Shown: positions 27,850 through 37,993, counted from the stretch's first letter. The stretch: DNA of 64,000 nt from Thalassotalea_B piscium_A (GCA_049347715.1 CP186339.1:2046001-2110000), one strand, 5' to 3'. The notes: generated by a model not told the origin, from the letters alone. Translations and numbers: made by a program.

Positions 27850-27915
27850 CTCTTCTGATCTTGATAATGATTGTGTACACTTAGTCTTTCTTCTAAACAA
27901 CAAATAAGTCTTTTC

Positions 27916-29046
27916 ATGCAAATAACGTCAAATTTTGATAGTGGCAATATTCATGTTGTTGCTGCCGAGTCTCCCGATAATATTCAATTAGAAATAAAAA
28001 AAGATAACCAATCAGATTACTTCCAGTGGTTTCATTTTAAATTACATAATAATGATCATATAGAACATACATTAACTATAACCAATGCGAGTCAATCAGC
28101 CTATGTCGACGGTTGGCCTGGATATCAAGCTGTTGCTTCTTATGATAGGGAGCATTGGTTCAGAGTTCCAACAGACTTCGATGGCAAGAATTTAACCATA
28201 ACATTCACACCTGATTACGACTCTACTTACTTCGCTTACTTTGCCCCATACAGCTACGAACGCCACCAAGATTTACTTCATAACGCTCAACTAGATATAG
28301 ACTGCCAACTTCAAGTCTTAGGACAAACTCATGATGGTAGAGATATTTCTTTATTAAAAATTGGCGAAGAGGGAGAGGGTAAACCTAGCATCTGGTTAAC
28401 TGCTCGCCAACATCCTGGCGAAAGTATGGCAGAGTGGTTTATTGAAGGTTTCCTTGATAGATTACTTGACGAAGATGACGGTGCCGCGCGCTCATTACTT
28501 AATAAAGCCGTTTTTTACGTTGTGCCTAATATGAATCCTGATGGCTCTGTAAGAGGGCATTTACGCACAAATGCGCTTGGTGTTAATTTAAATAGAGAAT
28601 GGGCTCAGCCCACCTTAGAGAAAAGTCCTGAAGTTTTATTAGTCCGTGAAAAAATGCGTGAAACTGGCGTGGATTTATTCCTAGATATTCATGGTGACGA
28701 AGCCTTACCTGTAAATTTTGTTGCAGGATGCGAAGGTAATCCGTCATATGATGATAGGATAAAGGCGTTAGAGGATAAATTTAAAACCATTTTGTTGAAT
28801 ATTACCCCTGAATTTCAAGATGATAAAGGGTATTCAAAGGATGAACCAGGAAAAGCCAATTTAGCCCTTGCTGCTAATTGGGTAGGCGAAGAGTTTAAAT
28901 GTTTGTCGTATACTGTTGAAATGCCATTTAAAGATAACGAGTTGTTACCAGACTATAGTGTTGGTTGGTCTGATAACCGCAGTAGTTTATTTGGAAGGGA
29001 TTTCTTATCTGCTATTTATCATGTAGTAGATAATTTAAGAGAATAA
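27916..29046 (+). CDS. M14-type cytosolic zinc carboxypeptidase
   Basis: The 376-residue protein has an N-terminal beta domain (DYFQWFHFKLHN, then YVDGWPGYQAVASYDREHWF) typical of the cytosolic carboxypeptidase/AGBL-like branch. The M14 catalytic domain follows, with zinc ligands in ARQHPGESMAEW and DIHGDE, substrate Arg/Asn in LGVNLNREW and the general base Glu in TVEMPF. It removes C-terminal residues from proteins or peptides in the cytoplasm, and bacterial substrates are poorly known. The ATG at 27916 is preferred to a TTG 45 bp earlier. It is 23 bp from the symporter gene downstream. Confidence 0.9.
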   Translation: MQITSNFDSGNIHVVAAESPDNIQLEIKKDNQSDYFQWFHFKLHNNDHIEHTLTITNASQSAYVDGWPGYQAVASYDREHWFRVPTDFDGKNLTITFTPDYDSTYFAYFAPYSYERHQDLLHNAQLDIDCQLQVLGQTHDGRDISLLKIGEEGEGKPSIWLTARQHPGESMAEWFIEGFLDRLLDEDDGAARSLLNKAVFYVVPNMNPDGSVRGHLRTNALGVNLNREWAQPTLEKSPEVLLVREKMRETGVDLFLDIHGDEALPVNFVAGCEGNPSYDDRIKALEDKFKTILLNITPEFQDDKGYSKDEPGKANLALAANWVGEEFKCLSYTVEMPFKDNELLPDYSVGWSDNRSSLFGRDFLSAIYHVVDNLRE

Positions 29047-29069
29047 TAAAAATAATTAGGAGTTAAATA

Positions 29070-30548
29070 GTGCAAGAATTAGTCAGTACCCTCAATAGTT
29101 TTATATGGAGCCCAGCATTAATATATTTATGTTTAGGCGCGGGTTTATTTTTTACCATTGTTACTCGATTTGCTCAAGTGCGTCATTTTCGAGAAATGTG
29201 GCGCCTTTTGTTGTCTGGAAAAAGTTCTAAACAAGGTATTTCATCCTTTCAGGCACTTGCGGTATCATTATCGGGAAGAGTGGGTACTGGTAATATAGCA
29301 GGTGTTGCAGCGGCTATTGGTTTTGGTGGCCCTGGTGCGGTATTTTGGATGTGGATTGTGGCATTTTTTGGTGCTGCAACCGCTTACATTGAATCAACTA
29401 ATGCTCAACTTTATAAAGAAGAGTTTGAAGGTGTTTATCGTGGTGGTCCCGCTTACTATATTGAAAAAGCTATGGGACAAAAATGGTATGCTTGGATCTT
29501 CGCAATATCAACGATTATAGCTTGTGGCGCCTTATTACCAACGGTGCAATCAAATAGTATTGGTGAAGCTGTTGTTATGGTTTTTGGTACTGGTGATTAT
29601 ATCGATACAGCACTCGGCGAGATTGCATCAACTAAGGTTTATACCGCGGTATTTATCGTTTTAATCTTAGGTTTTATTATTTTTGGCGGTGTTAAGCGTA
29701 TCGCTAACTTCACTCAAGTTGTCGTACCTTTCATGGCATTAGCCTATATTATTATTGCTTGTACTATTATTGGACTTCATTTTGATCGCCTTCCAACAGT
29801 GTTTTGGCTAATTATAGATGATGCTTTCTCTCCTATGGCAGGTGTTGGCGCCGCAATAGGTTGGGGTGTTAAACGTGGTGTTTATTCTAATGAAGCCGGC
29901 CAAGGTACTGGACCTCACGCTGCTGCGGCAGCCGAAGTTGACCATCCTGCACAACAAGGGTTAGTTCAAGCTTTCTCTGTTTATATTGATACATTATTTA
30001 TTTGTACTGCAACTGCCTTTATGATTTTGATCACTCAATCATATAATGTGCAACTTGAAGGTCAAAGTAGCTTTATCGTTCAAAACATTGCCGGTGATAT
30101 TGCTGCCAATAGCCCCGCCTTTACTCAAATAGCTGTAGAAAGTGTACTTGAAGGCTTTGGTAAGCCGTTTATTGCATTAGCGTTGTTTTTCTTCGCGTTT
30201 ACTACAATTCTTGCGTATTACTTCATTGCTGAAAACAATGTAGCTTATATTAAACGTACGATTAAGATCCCTGCATTTACCTTTATGCTTAAAGTGCTAA
30301 TAATGACTGCCACGTTTTACGGTACCATTAAAGCGGCTGATGTTGCCTGGGGTATGGGGGATGTTGGTGTTGGTATCATGGCATGGTTAAACATTATTGG
30401 TATTCTCATTATCTTTTTTATGGCTAAACCTGCTGTTAAAGCATTAAGAGATTATGAACGTCAACAAAAAGAAAAAGTAGAAACCTACACATTTGATCCA
30501 AAAAAATTAGGTATCAAAAATGCTACTTTTTGGGAAAATAAAAAATAA
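29070..30548 (+). CDS. Alanine/glycine:cation symporter (AGCS family)
   Basis: The 492-residue membrane protein has about eleven helices and the AGCS signatures GRVGTGNIAGVAAAIGFGGP and YSNEAGQGTGPHAAAAAEVD, which line the substrate and Na+ sites. It imports L- or D-alanine or glycine with Na+, as expected for a marine bacterium. GTG start at 29070 with AGGAG at 29058-29062. It is likely cotranscribed with the M14 carboxypeptidase, which would fit uptake and recycling of amino acids. It is closed by a terminator at 30641-30669. Confidence 0.93.
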   Translation: MQELVSTLNSFIWSPALIYLCLGAGLFFTIVTRFAQVRHFREMWRLLLSGKSSKQGISSFQALAVSLSGRVGTGNIAGVAAAIGFGGPGAVFWMWIVAFFGAATAYIESTNAQLYKEEFEGVYRGGPAYYIEKAMGQKWYAWIFAISTIIACGALLPTVQSNSIGEAVVMVFGTGDYIDTALGEIASTKVYTAVFIVLILGFIIFGGVKRIANFTQVVVPFMALAYIIIACTIIGLHFDRLPTVFWLIIDDAFSPMAGVGAAIGWGVKRGVYSNEAGQGTGPHAAAAAEVDHPAQQGLVQAFSVYIDTLFICTATAFMILITQSYNVQLEGQSSFIVQNIAGDIAANSPAFTQIAVESVLEGFGKPFIALALFFFAFTTILAYYFIAENNVAYIKRTIKIPAFTFMLKVLIMTATFYGTIKAADVAWGMGDVGVGIMAWLNIIGILIIFFMAKPAVKALRDYERQQKEKVETYTFDPKKLGIKNATFWENKK

Positions 30549-30640
30549 AATTATACAGTTATCTTTAAAGATCGGTCTTCTATTTACTGATAATTAAAGC
30601 TTGAATAACTACTGCTAAATTTTGTTAGAATAAATTTATT

Positions 30641-30669
30641 AAAAAGCACCCATTGTGGTGCTTTTTTTT
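30641..30669 (+). terminator. Terminator of the AGCS gene
   Basis: AAAGCACC pairs with GGTGCTTT around CATTGT and is followed by further T residues to 30669. Confidence 0.9.
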
Positions 30670-30705
30670 GTAGAATAAGCGCATAATTTTTAAAAAGAGA
30701 TATTT

Positions 30706-31035
30706 ATGGCTGTAATTAGTTGCCCAAGTTGTAAAAAGAAAATATCAGATAAAGCAAAATCATGTTCACATTGCCAACTTGACCTTGTAAAGGTGGATGA
30801 AGAAAAATTAAGTACACTTAATAAAATCAATAAAATTAATAAGTCACAACAAATGATGATGCATTCTTTTATTGCAATGTTATTGTTCTGTGGTGGTTTT
30901 TTAGTTTTCTATTGGCAAAATGCTCAACCAGGTACATGGCTTTATATTGGCTCTATAACCAGTACAATTTTAGGTTTTATTTTGTATATAATAACCCGTA
31001 TCCGATTAATCTTATTAAAGCGTAGTAGTAAATAA
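30706..31035 (+). CDS. Small zinc-ribbon membrane protein
   Basis: The 109-residue protein begins with a zinc-ribbon (SCPSCKKKISDKAKSCSHCQ; Cys 6, 9, 20, 23), then a charged linker, then two hydrophobic segments (about 47-66 and 75-97) ending in a basic tail (RLILLKRSSK). I do not recognise a named family. It lies 1 bp before the yeaC-like gene and so shares an operon with YeaC and the DUF349 protein. Its topology would place the zinc ribbon in the cytoplasm. Confidence 0.8.
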   Translation: MAVISCPSCKKKISDKAKSCSHCQLDLVKVDEEKLSTLNKINKINKSQQMMMHSFIAMLLFCGGFLVFYWQNAQPGTWLYIGSITSTILGFILYIITRIRLILLKRSSK

Positions 31036-31036
31036 T

Positions 31037-31315
31037 ATGGATATAAATAATTTTGTTGAACATATGTCACCTGACATGTATTTACGTTTAAAACATGCCG
31101 CAGAAACTGGTAAATGGCCTGAAGGTAATGATGCTGGTAAAGAACAACAAGAAAGAGCATTGCAACTGATTATGGCCTATCAAGCTAAACATTTAAATTC
31201 AGATGAAATGTTAACAGTAGGGTCTAATGGTGAAATAGTGACAAAAACAAAACGTGAACTTAAAGCAAGTTTTTCTAATTCTGATCAACCAATTGCAAGG
31301 TTCACGGATATATGA
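31037..31315 (+). CDS. yeaC: YeaC-like DUF1315 protein
   Basis: The 92-residue protein matches E. coli YeaC in length and pattern (MSPDMYLRLKHAAETGKWPEG, later LQLIMAYQAKHLNSDEMLTV and VTKTKRELKASF). Its function is unknown. Its stop overlaps the DUF349 gene start as ATGA, so the two are translationally coupled. In E. coli yeaC is not next to a DUF349 gene, so this pairing could give a clue to its role. Confidence 0.88.
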   Translation: MDINNFVEHMSPDMYLRLKHAAETGKWPEGNDAGKEQQERALQLIMAYQAKHLNSDEMLTVGSNGEIVTKTKRELKASFSNSDQPIARFTDI

Positions 31316-34116
31316 TTTTTTCGAAATTATTTAAGGAAAAATGGCAAAGCAAAAATGATACAATTCGCTTACAAGCTGTTGAAGAGTTAAGTATTAATAA
31401 TTCATCAGATAAAAATATACTGATTCAATTAATTGAAAATGACTCAAACAGCCAAGTTAGAATTAACGCATTATCAAAATTCAATCAATTTTCTCTTTGG
31501 ATAGAAGCGAGTAAAAATAATAATAAAACAGTTCGCGCCTTTGCCGAGCAGCAAATTGAAAATATTCTACTTGGTTTAGAGAATATTGAGTTAACCAAGG
31601 AAGAAAAGTTTTCCTTCTTAGAGCTCAAACCCTCTCAATCCTTATTAGAAAAGTGGCTTTTCGCTGAGCCAGATTCCAATTTACAAATTACACTTTACGA
31701 ACTTATCAATAAACCGCAACTCGCGTTTAAACTGTTTACACTTCGAGATAATGCCAAAGTACAAAATTATATTATCGAACAAAATGATGATATAGCTACT
31801 TTAGAGAAACTGGCAAAGAAAACTCATCTTAAAGACGTTCAAAGTAAAATAAGTGAAAAAATAGCAAGTCTCACTGAAGCCCAAGAAAAACCGATAAAAT
31901 TAGCTAAGCAAGTTCAATTAATTTTAGCTAAATATCTAGCTTTAAAAGACATTGCTAGTTACCAAGAAATGTTAGACAAGCAAAGCGAGATTATTACTCA
32001 ATGGCACGAAGTTAAAGCCAAATTTGATATATTACCTGAAGATAAACAACTTGCGTTTAATGACAAGTGGATTGGAATTGAAACACAGTTAGATAAAATT
32101 TTTGCGATAAAAGCTGAAGATTATAAACAACAACAAATTCTTATTAAATTAGCACAAGATAGAGCAGAACAACTTGAAGGCTTTAATTTAACGTTAAAAA
32201 ATCTTAATCAACAACTTTCTACCTCTATATATGAAAATGCCACCATTGATAAAATGGCATTTGAGAAAGAAATTGATCGTCAATTGCAATTGTTATCTGA
32301 ATCCGATTTAGATAATAAAACTCAACAGAATTTGAGCAAACTCTTTAATCAAGAACGTAAACAACTGCTTCAACTTGACACTATTGCAGAGTCAATTACG
32401 CAAGCAACGCATCTTATTTCACAGTTATCACAAGTTGTGTTACCTCAACAAATTGAAGAATTTGCTGAAAAGTTAGCTTTTTATCGTGATTGGCAAACGC
32501 AGTGGCAGAAGGTAAATAAAGCATCTTGTAATTTACTTCCTGAAAGTATTACAACCTCCTACCAGGTATTAACCAAACAATGGGAAGAGGGGATCAAACC
32601 TTTTGAAAAGTCACTTAAAGTTCAATTCAACAAAGTTAAACATCAACTTAGTGATGTAAAAAGGTTAATTAACAGCGGTAAATTTAATGTCTGCTTTGGT
32701 GTGTTTAAAAAGGCAGAAACTGCATATCTTTTACTTACCTCCCAGCAACAGCAAGCTTTAGCTAAAGATTATGTATGGTGCCAAGAAAAAATTAATGAAT
32801 TAAGTGACTGGGAAAGTTATATCGCAACACCGAAGAAACAATCTTTATTGCAAGAAATTCAAGCATTAGCAGACAATCCGATAGATAGTCCTGTGGAACA
32901 AGCTCAAAAAGTGAAAGAGTACCGTAAGCAATGGAATTCATTAGGTCATGCGGAAGCTGAAATTAATGAAGAGTTAAATGCTGCATTTAACCTTGCATGT
33001 GAACAAGCATTCGCCCCATGTCGATTGTTTTATAGCGAGCAAGAAAAGCTTAGATCTAAACATAAAGTTGAACGTGAAAATCTAATTTCTGAAAGTGAAG
33101 CATTAAAACAACGTATAGAACAGCCAGATGTGGATTGGAAGAAACTTGATAGTGATTTAAACAAGTTATTGCAAAAATGGCGAAATGCGGGTGAAGTAGA
33201 TCAACAAATTTACCATAGTTTAAATAAAACGTTTAATCAGTCGTTAACACCAATAAAAAATGCTATTCATGAATTTCATGAAAGTAATGCTCAAAAGAAA
33301 CAAGCAGTTATTGTTAAAGCTGAAGCATTGGCTAAGCAAGACGATATTGAACAAGCCACAATTGAAATTAAATCACTACAATCTAAGTGGCGGGAAATTG
33401 GATATAGTGGTTCAAAAGCTGAAAATAAATTATGGAAAGCTTTCCGTGCAATCAATGATGATATTTTCGCTAAACGCAAAGAAACTCAACACGCGACTAA
33501 TGAAAGTAATAATCTTAAATTAAATGAACTTGCTATTGAAGTTCAACAGTTAATTGATAGAGCAGAACAACCTCTTTCTATTGCTCAAATTAATACTAGC
33601 ATCGAAGAAGCTGCATTATTAAAAGATAAACTTTTACCGTTAAAACCATTAAGCAGCCAATTAAATACTCAACTCATTGATTTTACGAAAAGTTTAACTC
33701 ATAAGAAAAAGAATTTATTAAAACAAAAAGCCAACCAATCTTGGCATAACTTGTTTTCTTTATTACACGAAGTTATTGAACAAGACATTGTTTTTGAGCA
33801 TCACGAAAACTATATCAATTTAGATAATAAGTGGAAAAAAAGACTTAAATCATTAGCTACCGATAGCGTTGATCACCAAAGTCGCAAAGAGAAAACTATC
33901 GCTTTAGAAATCATTGCAGGTATTAAACCACCTGCGTCTGAACAAGCTTTGACGATGAAAGTACAAGTTGCACTAATGCAGCAACAACTTTCAAATAAAG
34001 AAGTGGTTACGATAGAAACGGCTTTCGACGAATGGTTAGCTTTAGGTAAACTGACGAAAGACGATTTACCCTTACTATCTCGTATACAGGCATTGTTCAC
34101 CGCCGAAACAATTTAA
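31312..34116 (+). CDS. DUF349-repeat coiled-coil protein
   Basis: The 934-residue cytoplasmic protein is almost entirely alpha-helical. The first 90 residues look like short HEAT-type repeats (NDTIRLQAVEELSINNSSDK). Later segments repeat the DUF349 pattern W-x(3)-G-x-(A/G)...W..F (KEYRKQWNSLGHAEAEINEE, LLQKWRNAGEVDQQIYHS, LQSKWREIGYSGSKAENKLW). There is no signal peptide or membrane segment. The function is unknown; the shape suggests a scaffold or RNA/ribosome-associated factor, but that is conjecture. It is coupled to yeaC by a 4-bp overlap. Confidence 0.88.
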   Translation: MIFSKLFKEKWQSKNDTIRLQAVEELSINNSSDKNILIQLIENDSNSQVRINALSKFNQFSLWIEASKNNNKTVRAFAEQQIENILLGLENIELTKEEKFSFLELKPSQSLLEKWLFAEPDSNLQITLYELINKPQLAFKLFTLRDNAKVQNYIIEQNDDIATLEKLAKKTHLKDVQSKISEKIASLTEAQEKPIKLAKQVQLILAKYLALKDIASYQEMLDKQSEIITQWHEVKAKFDILPEDKQLAFNDKWIGIETQLDKIFAIKAEDYKQQQILIKLAQDRAEQLEGFNLTLKNLNQQLSTSIYENATIDKMAFEKEIDRQLQLLSESDLDNKTQQNLSKLFNQERKQLLQLDTIAESITQATHLISQLSQVVLPQQIEEFAEKLAFYRDWQTQWQKVNKASCNLLPESITTSYQVLTKQWEEGIKPFEKSLKVQFNKVKHQLSDVKRLINSGKFNVCFGVFKKAETAYLLLTSQQQQALAKDYVWCQEKINELSDWESYIATPKKQSLLQEIQALADNPIDSPVEQAQKVKEYRKQWNSLGHAEAEINEELNAAFNLACEQAFAPCRLFYSEQEKLRSKHKVERENLISESEALKQRIEQPDVDWKKLDSDLNKLLQKWRNAGEVDQQIYHSLNKTFNQSLTPIKNAIHEFHESNAQKKQAVIVKAEALAKQDDIEQATIEIKSLQSKWREIGYSGSKAENKLWKAFRAINDDIFAKRKETQHATNESNNLKLNELAIEVQQLIDRAEQPLSIAQINTSIEEAALLKDKLLPLKPLSSQLNTQLIDFTKSLTHKKKNLLKQKANQSWHNLFSLLHEVIEQDIVFEHHENYINLDNKWKKRLKSLATDSVDHQSRKEKTIALEIIAGIKPPASEQALTMKVQVALMQQQLSNKEVVTIETAFDEWLALGKLTKDDLPLLSRIQALFTAETI

Positions 34117-34144
34117 AAGTTTTAATAGGGTAGTTAATCGAATA

Positions 34145-34184
34145 ACAAGTTAAGTTACTTAAATGTATTAGTAACTTAACTTGT
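34145..34184. terminator. Long hairpin between the convergent DUF349 and ansA genes
   Basis: A 15-bp perfect stem (34145-34159 with 34170-34184) has a 10-nt loop. It is AT-rich with only a weak T-tract, but its place between two convergent genes suggests a bidirectional terminator. Confidence 0.65.
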
Positions 34185-34208
34185 TTAATTGTGCTCGGGA
34201 AGGAGGAA

Positions 34209-35219
34209 TTACTGTTCTGTTAGTTCACCTCGTAAATTGGTGCGCATTTGTTGTTTGATTTTCTCAACGGATAAATCGCTACTTAGTAAATAATGAAGTT
34301 TTGTTAAGGCAGCTTCTAATGTCATATCACTACCACTAATGACACCACATTGGCTTAAACCTGAACCAGTGGCATATCCCTCCATATTCACAGTTCCACG
34401 TATGCACTGGCTACAATTAACAATAATAATGCCATTTTCATTTGCTTTAGCTAAACATTTTAACAAGGTTGGGTTTTGTGGCGCATTACCAACCCCATAA
34501 CTTTTTAATATCAATGCTTTTACCGGTTGTTTGATGACATTTTCAATTAACTCCACACTAATACCTGGGTATAAATGCACGACACCTACAGGTTGTGGTG
34601 TTATTTGATGTAAAATAGGGCGCTCAGTTAAGCCCTCGCTTATCTTTCCTTCAATAACTCGAATATTTATACCTGCTTCTAATAATGCTGGCATATTAGG
34701 GGAGTCGAAAGCATCAAAACCATCCGCATAGGCTTTAATACTGCGATTTCCTCTAAACAGTTTATTACTGAAAAATAATCCTACTTCACTAATTGGATAA
34801 TTCGCCGCAATATAAAGTGCATTTAATAAGTTCTCTTGGCCATCAGAACGTAACTGACTGAAGGGAATTTGTGATCCTGTGACTATAATTGGCTTTGTCA
34901 GTTTTTCAAACATAAAGGAGAGAGCCGAGCTGGTATATGCCATAGTATCCGTGCCATGTAAAACCACGAAACCATCATAATCATCGTAATGATCATAAAT
35001 GTCATTAGCAATTAATTGCCAGTCATTGGGTGTCATATCTGAAGAATCAATTAAAGGTGAATATTCATTAATTGTGAATTCAGGCATCTCTGCACGCTGA
35101 AAATCCGGTACTTTTAAAATGGACTCAGTTAAATGACCTTTTACTGGTATATAACCATCTCTACTAGGTTTCATGCCAATAGTACCGCCTGTGTAGGCAA
35201 TATATATTCTTTTTTTCAT
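34209..35219 (-). CDS. ansA: L-asparaginase, cytoplasmic type I
   Basis: The 336-residue enzyme has both catalytic threonine motifs, IAYTGGTIGMKPS and VVLHGTDTMAYTSSALSFM, and no signal peptide, fitting the low-affinity cytosolic AnsA. It hydrolyses asparagine to aspartate and ammonia. Its start codon directly abuts the sppA stop codon, so sppA-ansA is one operon, as in E. coli. The ORF ends in ELTEQ close to the convergent hairpin. Confidence 0.95.
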   Translation of the reverse strand: MKKRIYIAYTGGTIGMKPSRDGYIPVKGHLTESILKVPDFQRAEMPEFTINEYSPLIDSSDMTPNDWQLIANDIYDHYDDYDGFVVLHGTDTMAYTSSALSFMFEKLTKPIIVTGSQIPFSQLRSDGQENLLNALYIAANYPISEVGLFFSNKLFRGNRSIKAYADGFDAFDSPNMPALLEAGINIRVIEGKISEGLTERPILHQITPQPVGVVHLYPGISVELIENVIKQPVKALILKSYGVGNAPQNPTLLKCLAKANENGIIIVNCSQCIRGTVNMEGYATGSGLSQCGVISGSDMTLEAALTKLHYLLSSDLSVEKIKQQMRTNLRGELTEQ

Positions 35220-37106
35220 TTACAGCTCACAAGTTAAACAAAGGGTGTAAAGACCTTGAGGATCATTTAATTGCTCAATAGCGCTAAATTGGTTAGCTAA
35301 TTGAGTTAATAGTTTTTTCACAGGACCTGTAGAAGACTCAGAGTGAATAACTGAATCAGGTAATAACACCATAGCTTGGCCAACTAAGCTTTCTAAAAAC
35401 TTATCTTTTGATGAAAGCTCTTGTTCTACAGTTACAGTGTCATAGTTAGTCAGTTTTGCTAATTCAGCTGCGGCTTTGATTGCATCGTCCAAATCTCCAA
35501 GCTCATCAACTAACCCTAATGACTTAGCTTTAGTTCCTGTCCATACACGACCTTGGGCAATGCTATCGACTTGTTCTAATGTCATGTTTCGATTAGTAGC
35601 AACTAAAGTTAAAAAATCTTTATAACCACGTTCAATACTCATTTGAAAGACTTGATGCATTTGTGGGGATATTTCACGTGTTAGCCCTAAAGAAGCAAAT
35701 TCAGTTGTTCCTACGCCATCTGTGTGAATACCCAGTTTGCTTAATGTATTTTCAAAGGTCATAAAAAAACCAAAAATGCCAATTGAACCAGTAATGGTGG
35801 TAGGGGTAGCAATGATTCTATCTGCTGGAGCTGAAATCCAATACCCACCTGAGGCAGCATAAGTTCCCATTGAGGCAACAACAGGTTTACCACTTTTTTT
35901 AATTAATTCAATTTCATCTCTAATAATATCTGACGCGTAGGCACTACCACCCGGGCTGTCGACTCTTAATACAACCGCTTTTACTTGTTTGTCTAAACGG
36001 GCTCGTTTAAGTAATGCCGCTGTGCTGTCACCACCGATAGTACCGGGCTTTTGTTTACCATCTAAAATGGTGCCTTTAGCGACAATAATGGCGACTTTAT
36101 CTGCAACCGTTTTCTCAATAGGGAATACAGGCTTAATAGTCTTTAAATAATCTTCGAACCCGATACGTTGATATTTTTTAGTACCAATTAACGTAGTTAA
36201 ATCATTTAAAGAGGCATCTCGTGTTTTTAAATGGTCAACCCATTGATTTTTTAACGCATAATCTGCAATTTTACCGTCGACTTCACGTAATTTTGTAATT
36301 AAAGACGCAACACTTTCATCAAAATTATCGACTGAGAATCCACGTTGTTTAGCAACATTGGTTTTATAGTGCGACCATAATTCGTTTAACCAGGCTTGAT
36401 TGGCTTCTTTTGCTGGTTCAGACATGTCGTCTCTCATATAGGGTTCGACGGCTGATTTATAGGTGCCCACTCTAAATATATGTTGGCTAATAGCTAATTT
36501 ATCTAATGCAGATTTATAGTAAAGTTGGTAACGACCATAACCGTCCAATAATAAATAACCATTAGGGTTTAACCAAATTTCACTGGCAAAACTCGCTAAA
36601 TAATATTGATCTTGATTGTACTGATCGCCAACAGCAATAATTTGTTTGCCTGATTCTTTAAACTCAATCAGTTTTTTACCGATAATATCTAATTTGGTTA
36701 TTCCTGAACTTCCCATTCGTTCGAGGCTTAACACTAATACTTTTACCCGATCATCAAATTTAGCTTTATCAATAACATCAAGAATATCACTGATTAACAC
36801 TTCATGATTTTCAGGTTGTTGACTTAATGCTTCATTAACAAAAGTATTCATTGGATCAATAAGATTTTTTTGTTCGACAATGTCTCCGCTTATATCTAGT
36901 ACCAGTGCAGTTTGTTTTGGTACAGTGATATGATCATTATCTGCAGACAGTGCCAGAATAAAAATAAGTAAAAGGGAGAAAAATACAATATTGACTATGG
37001 TTTTACGTAAAATATTGATAAAACTAAACAGTGAAGTAAGTAGTCGGCCAAAACGAGTTGATTGTTCATTCATATTAAAAGCATTCTTGCTGAGTCGATT
37101 TAGCAT
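35220..37106 (-). CDS. sppA: Signal peptide peptidase SppA, 67-kDa type
   Basis: The 628-residue inner-membrane serine protease has one N-terminal membrane segment (IVNIVFFSLLLIFILALSA) and two tandem Clp/crotonase-like halves. The catalytic Lys lies in the first (RVGTYKSAVEPYMRDDMS) and the catalytic Ser in the second (MGTYAASGGYWISAPAD), as in E. coli. It degrades cleaved signal peptides. The start at 37106 adds 11 residues before a second Met at 37073 (MNEQSTRFGRLLTS). The later Met looks at least as plausible, since an AGGAG upstream is too far from 37106. Confidence 0.94.
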   Translation of the reverse strand: MLNRLSKNAFNMNEQSTRFGRLLTSLFSFINILRKTIVNIVFFSLLLIFILALSADNDHITVPKQTALVLDISGDIVEQKNLIDPMNTFVNEALSQQPENHEVLISDILDVIDKAKFDDRVKVLVLSLERMGSSGITKLDIIGKKLIEFKESGKQIIAVGDQYNQDQYYLASFASEIWLNPNGYLLLDGYGRYQLYYKSALDKLAISQHIFRVGTYKSAVEPYMRDDMSEPAKEANQAWLNELWSHYKTNVAKQRGFSVDNFDESVASLITKLREVDGKIADYALKNQWVDHLKTRDASLNDLTTLIGTKKYQRIGFEDYLKTIKPVFPIEKTVADKVAIIVAKGTILDGKQKPGTIGGDSTAALLKRARLDKQVKAVVLRVDSPGGSAYASDIIRDEIELIKKSGKPVVASMGTYAASGGYWISAPADRIIATPTTITGSIGIFGFFMTFENTLSKLGIHTDGVGTTEFASLGLTREISPQMHQVFQMSIERGYKDFLTLVATNRNMTLEQVDSIAQGRVWTGTKAKSLGLVDELGDLDDAIKAAAELAKLTNYDTVTVEQELSSKDKFLESLVGQAMVLLPDSVIHSESSTGPVKKLLTQLANQFSAIEQLNDPQGLYTLCLTCEL

Positions 37107-37232
37107 GCTATGCTACTGAAATTTTAATCTCCTGAGTAGTCCTTTTGTAATTAAATGCTAATATTTAGCTATGTGAAATTAACTTTCTCTAATCTCGTTC
37201 TATTTATTTAAGAACACTCAAGAGTACTACAA

Positions 37233-37922
37233 ATGAATATCATTAAGTTTTACCAAAAAGCTATTGCTAAATTATCGATGTTTGATGGCATAACCGCTTT
37301 GTTAATACGTTTTTATTTAGCGCCAGTATTCATAATGGCAGGCTATAATAAATTAGGTTTATCGGATCCAGATGCTAATGGTATTTCTCAAGTATTTGCT
37401 AATGACAGTATCGTGCAATGGTTTGGAAATTCAGAGTGGGGCTTAGGCTTACCTTTTCCTGAACTATTAGCTAATTTAGCGGCTTGGACAGAATTCTTCG
37501 GTGGTTGGTTATTGTTAGTTGGCTTATTGACTAGATTACTCACCATTCCATTAATGTTTACTATGGTTGTTGCTATTACATCGGTTCATTCGGAAAATGG
37601 TTGGTTTGCTATCACACCAACAAATAGTGAAACGAGTGTTGCCAATGTGCCACATTGGTTAGGTTTCGATATTGCCGATGAGAGTTTAAAAAACAGTGAA
37701 CTTGCCTCCGAAAAACTAGACAAAATACGTGAAATTTTAGCAGAAAATGGTAATACTGATTGGCTTTACCAACATGGAAATGTTGTACTGCTTAATAATG
37801 GCATTGAATTCGCCTCAACCTATTTTATTTTATTACTAGCCTTGTTGTTAATAGGTGCAGGACGATTTACCAGCGTAGATCATTACTTATATAATTATTG
37901 GCTTAAGCCCAAATATACATAG
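37233..37922 (+). CDS. DoxX-family membrane protein, HvfX-like (paralogue 1)
   Basis: The 229-residue protein has four hydrophobic segments and the pattern RFYLAPVFIMAGYNKL, then SIVQWFGNSEWGLGLPFP and VVLLNNGIEFASTYFILLLA. This is typical of the DoxX subgroup annotated as HvfX, a membrane partner of DUF692/DUF2063 copper-binding-peptide maturation systems. A 60-residue non-membrane insert sits between helices 3 and 4. None of the usual partners is nearby. A second copy, 206 residues and sharing the 18-residue core block, lies at 47367-47987. It is divergent from sppA and upstream of ydjA, with a 71-bp gap. Confidence 0.82.
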   Translation: MNIIKFYQKAIAKLSMFDGITALLIRFYLAPVFIMAGYNKLGLSDPDANGISQVFANDSIVQWFGNSEWGLGLPFPELLANLAAWTEFFGGWLLLVGLLTRLLTIPLMFTMVVAITSVHSENGWFAITPTNSETSVANVPHWLGFDIADESLKNSELASEKLDKIREILAENGNTDWLYQHGNVVLLNNGIEFASTYFILLLALLLIGAGRFTSVDHYLYNYWLKPKYT

Positions 37923-37993
37923 TGTATGAACGATCATTTGTTTAGCTTAAGCAAACAGCAGAAATACAGCATCATCAATAAAAGGAACATATT

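Noticed and set aside
27871..27915. Longer M14 carboxypeptidase start (TTG 27871)
   Set aside because: ATG 27916 gives the natural N-terminus; the extra 15 residues are low in similarity and the TTG has no ribosome-binding site.
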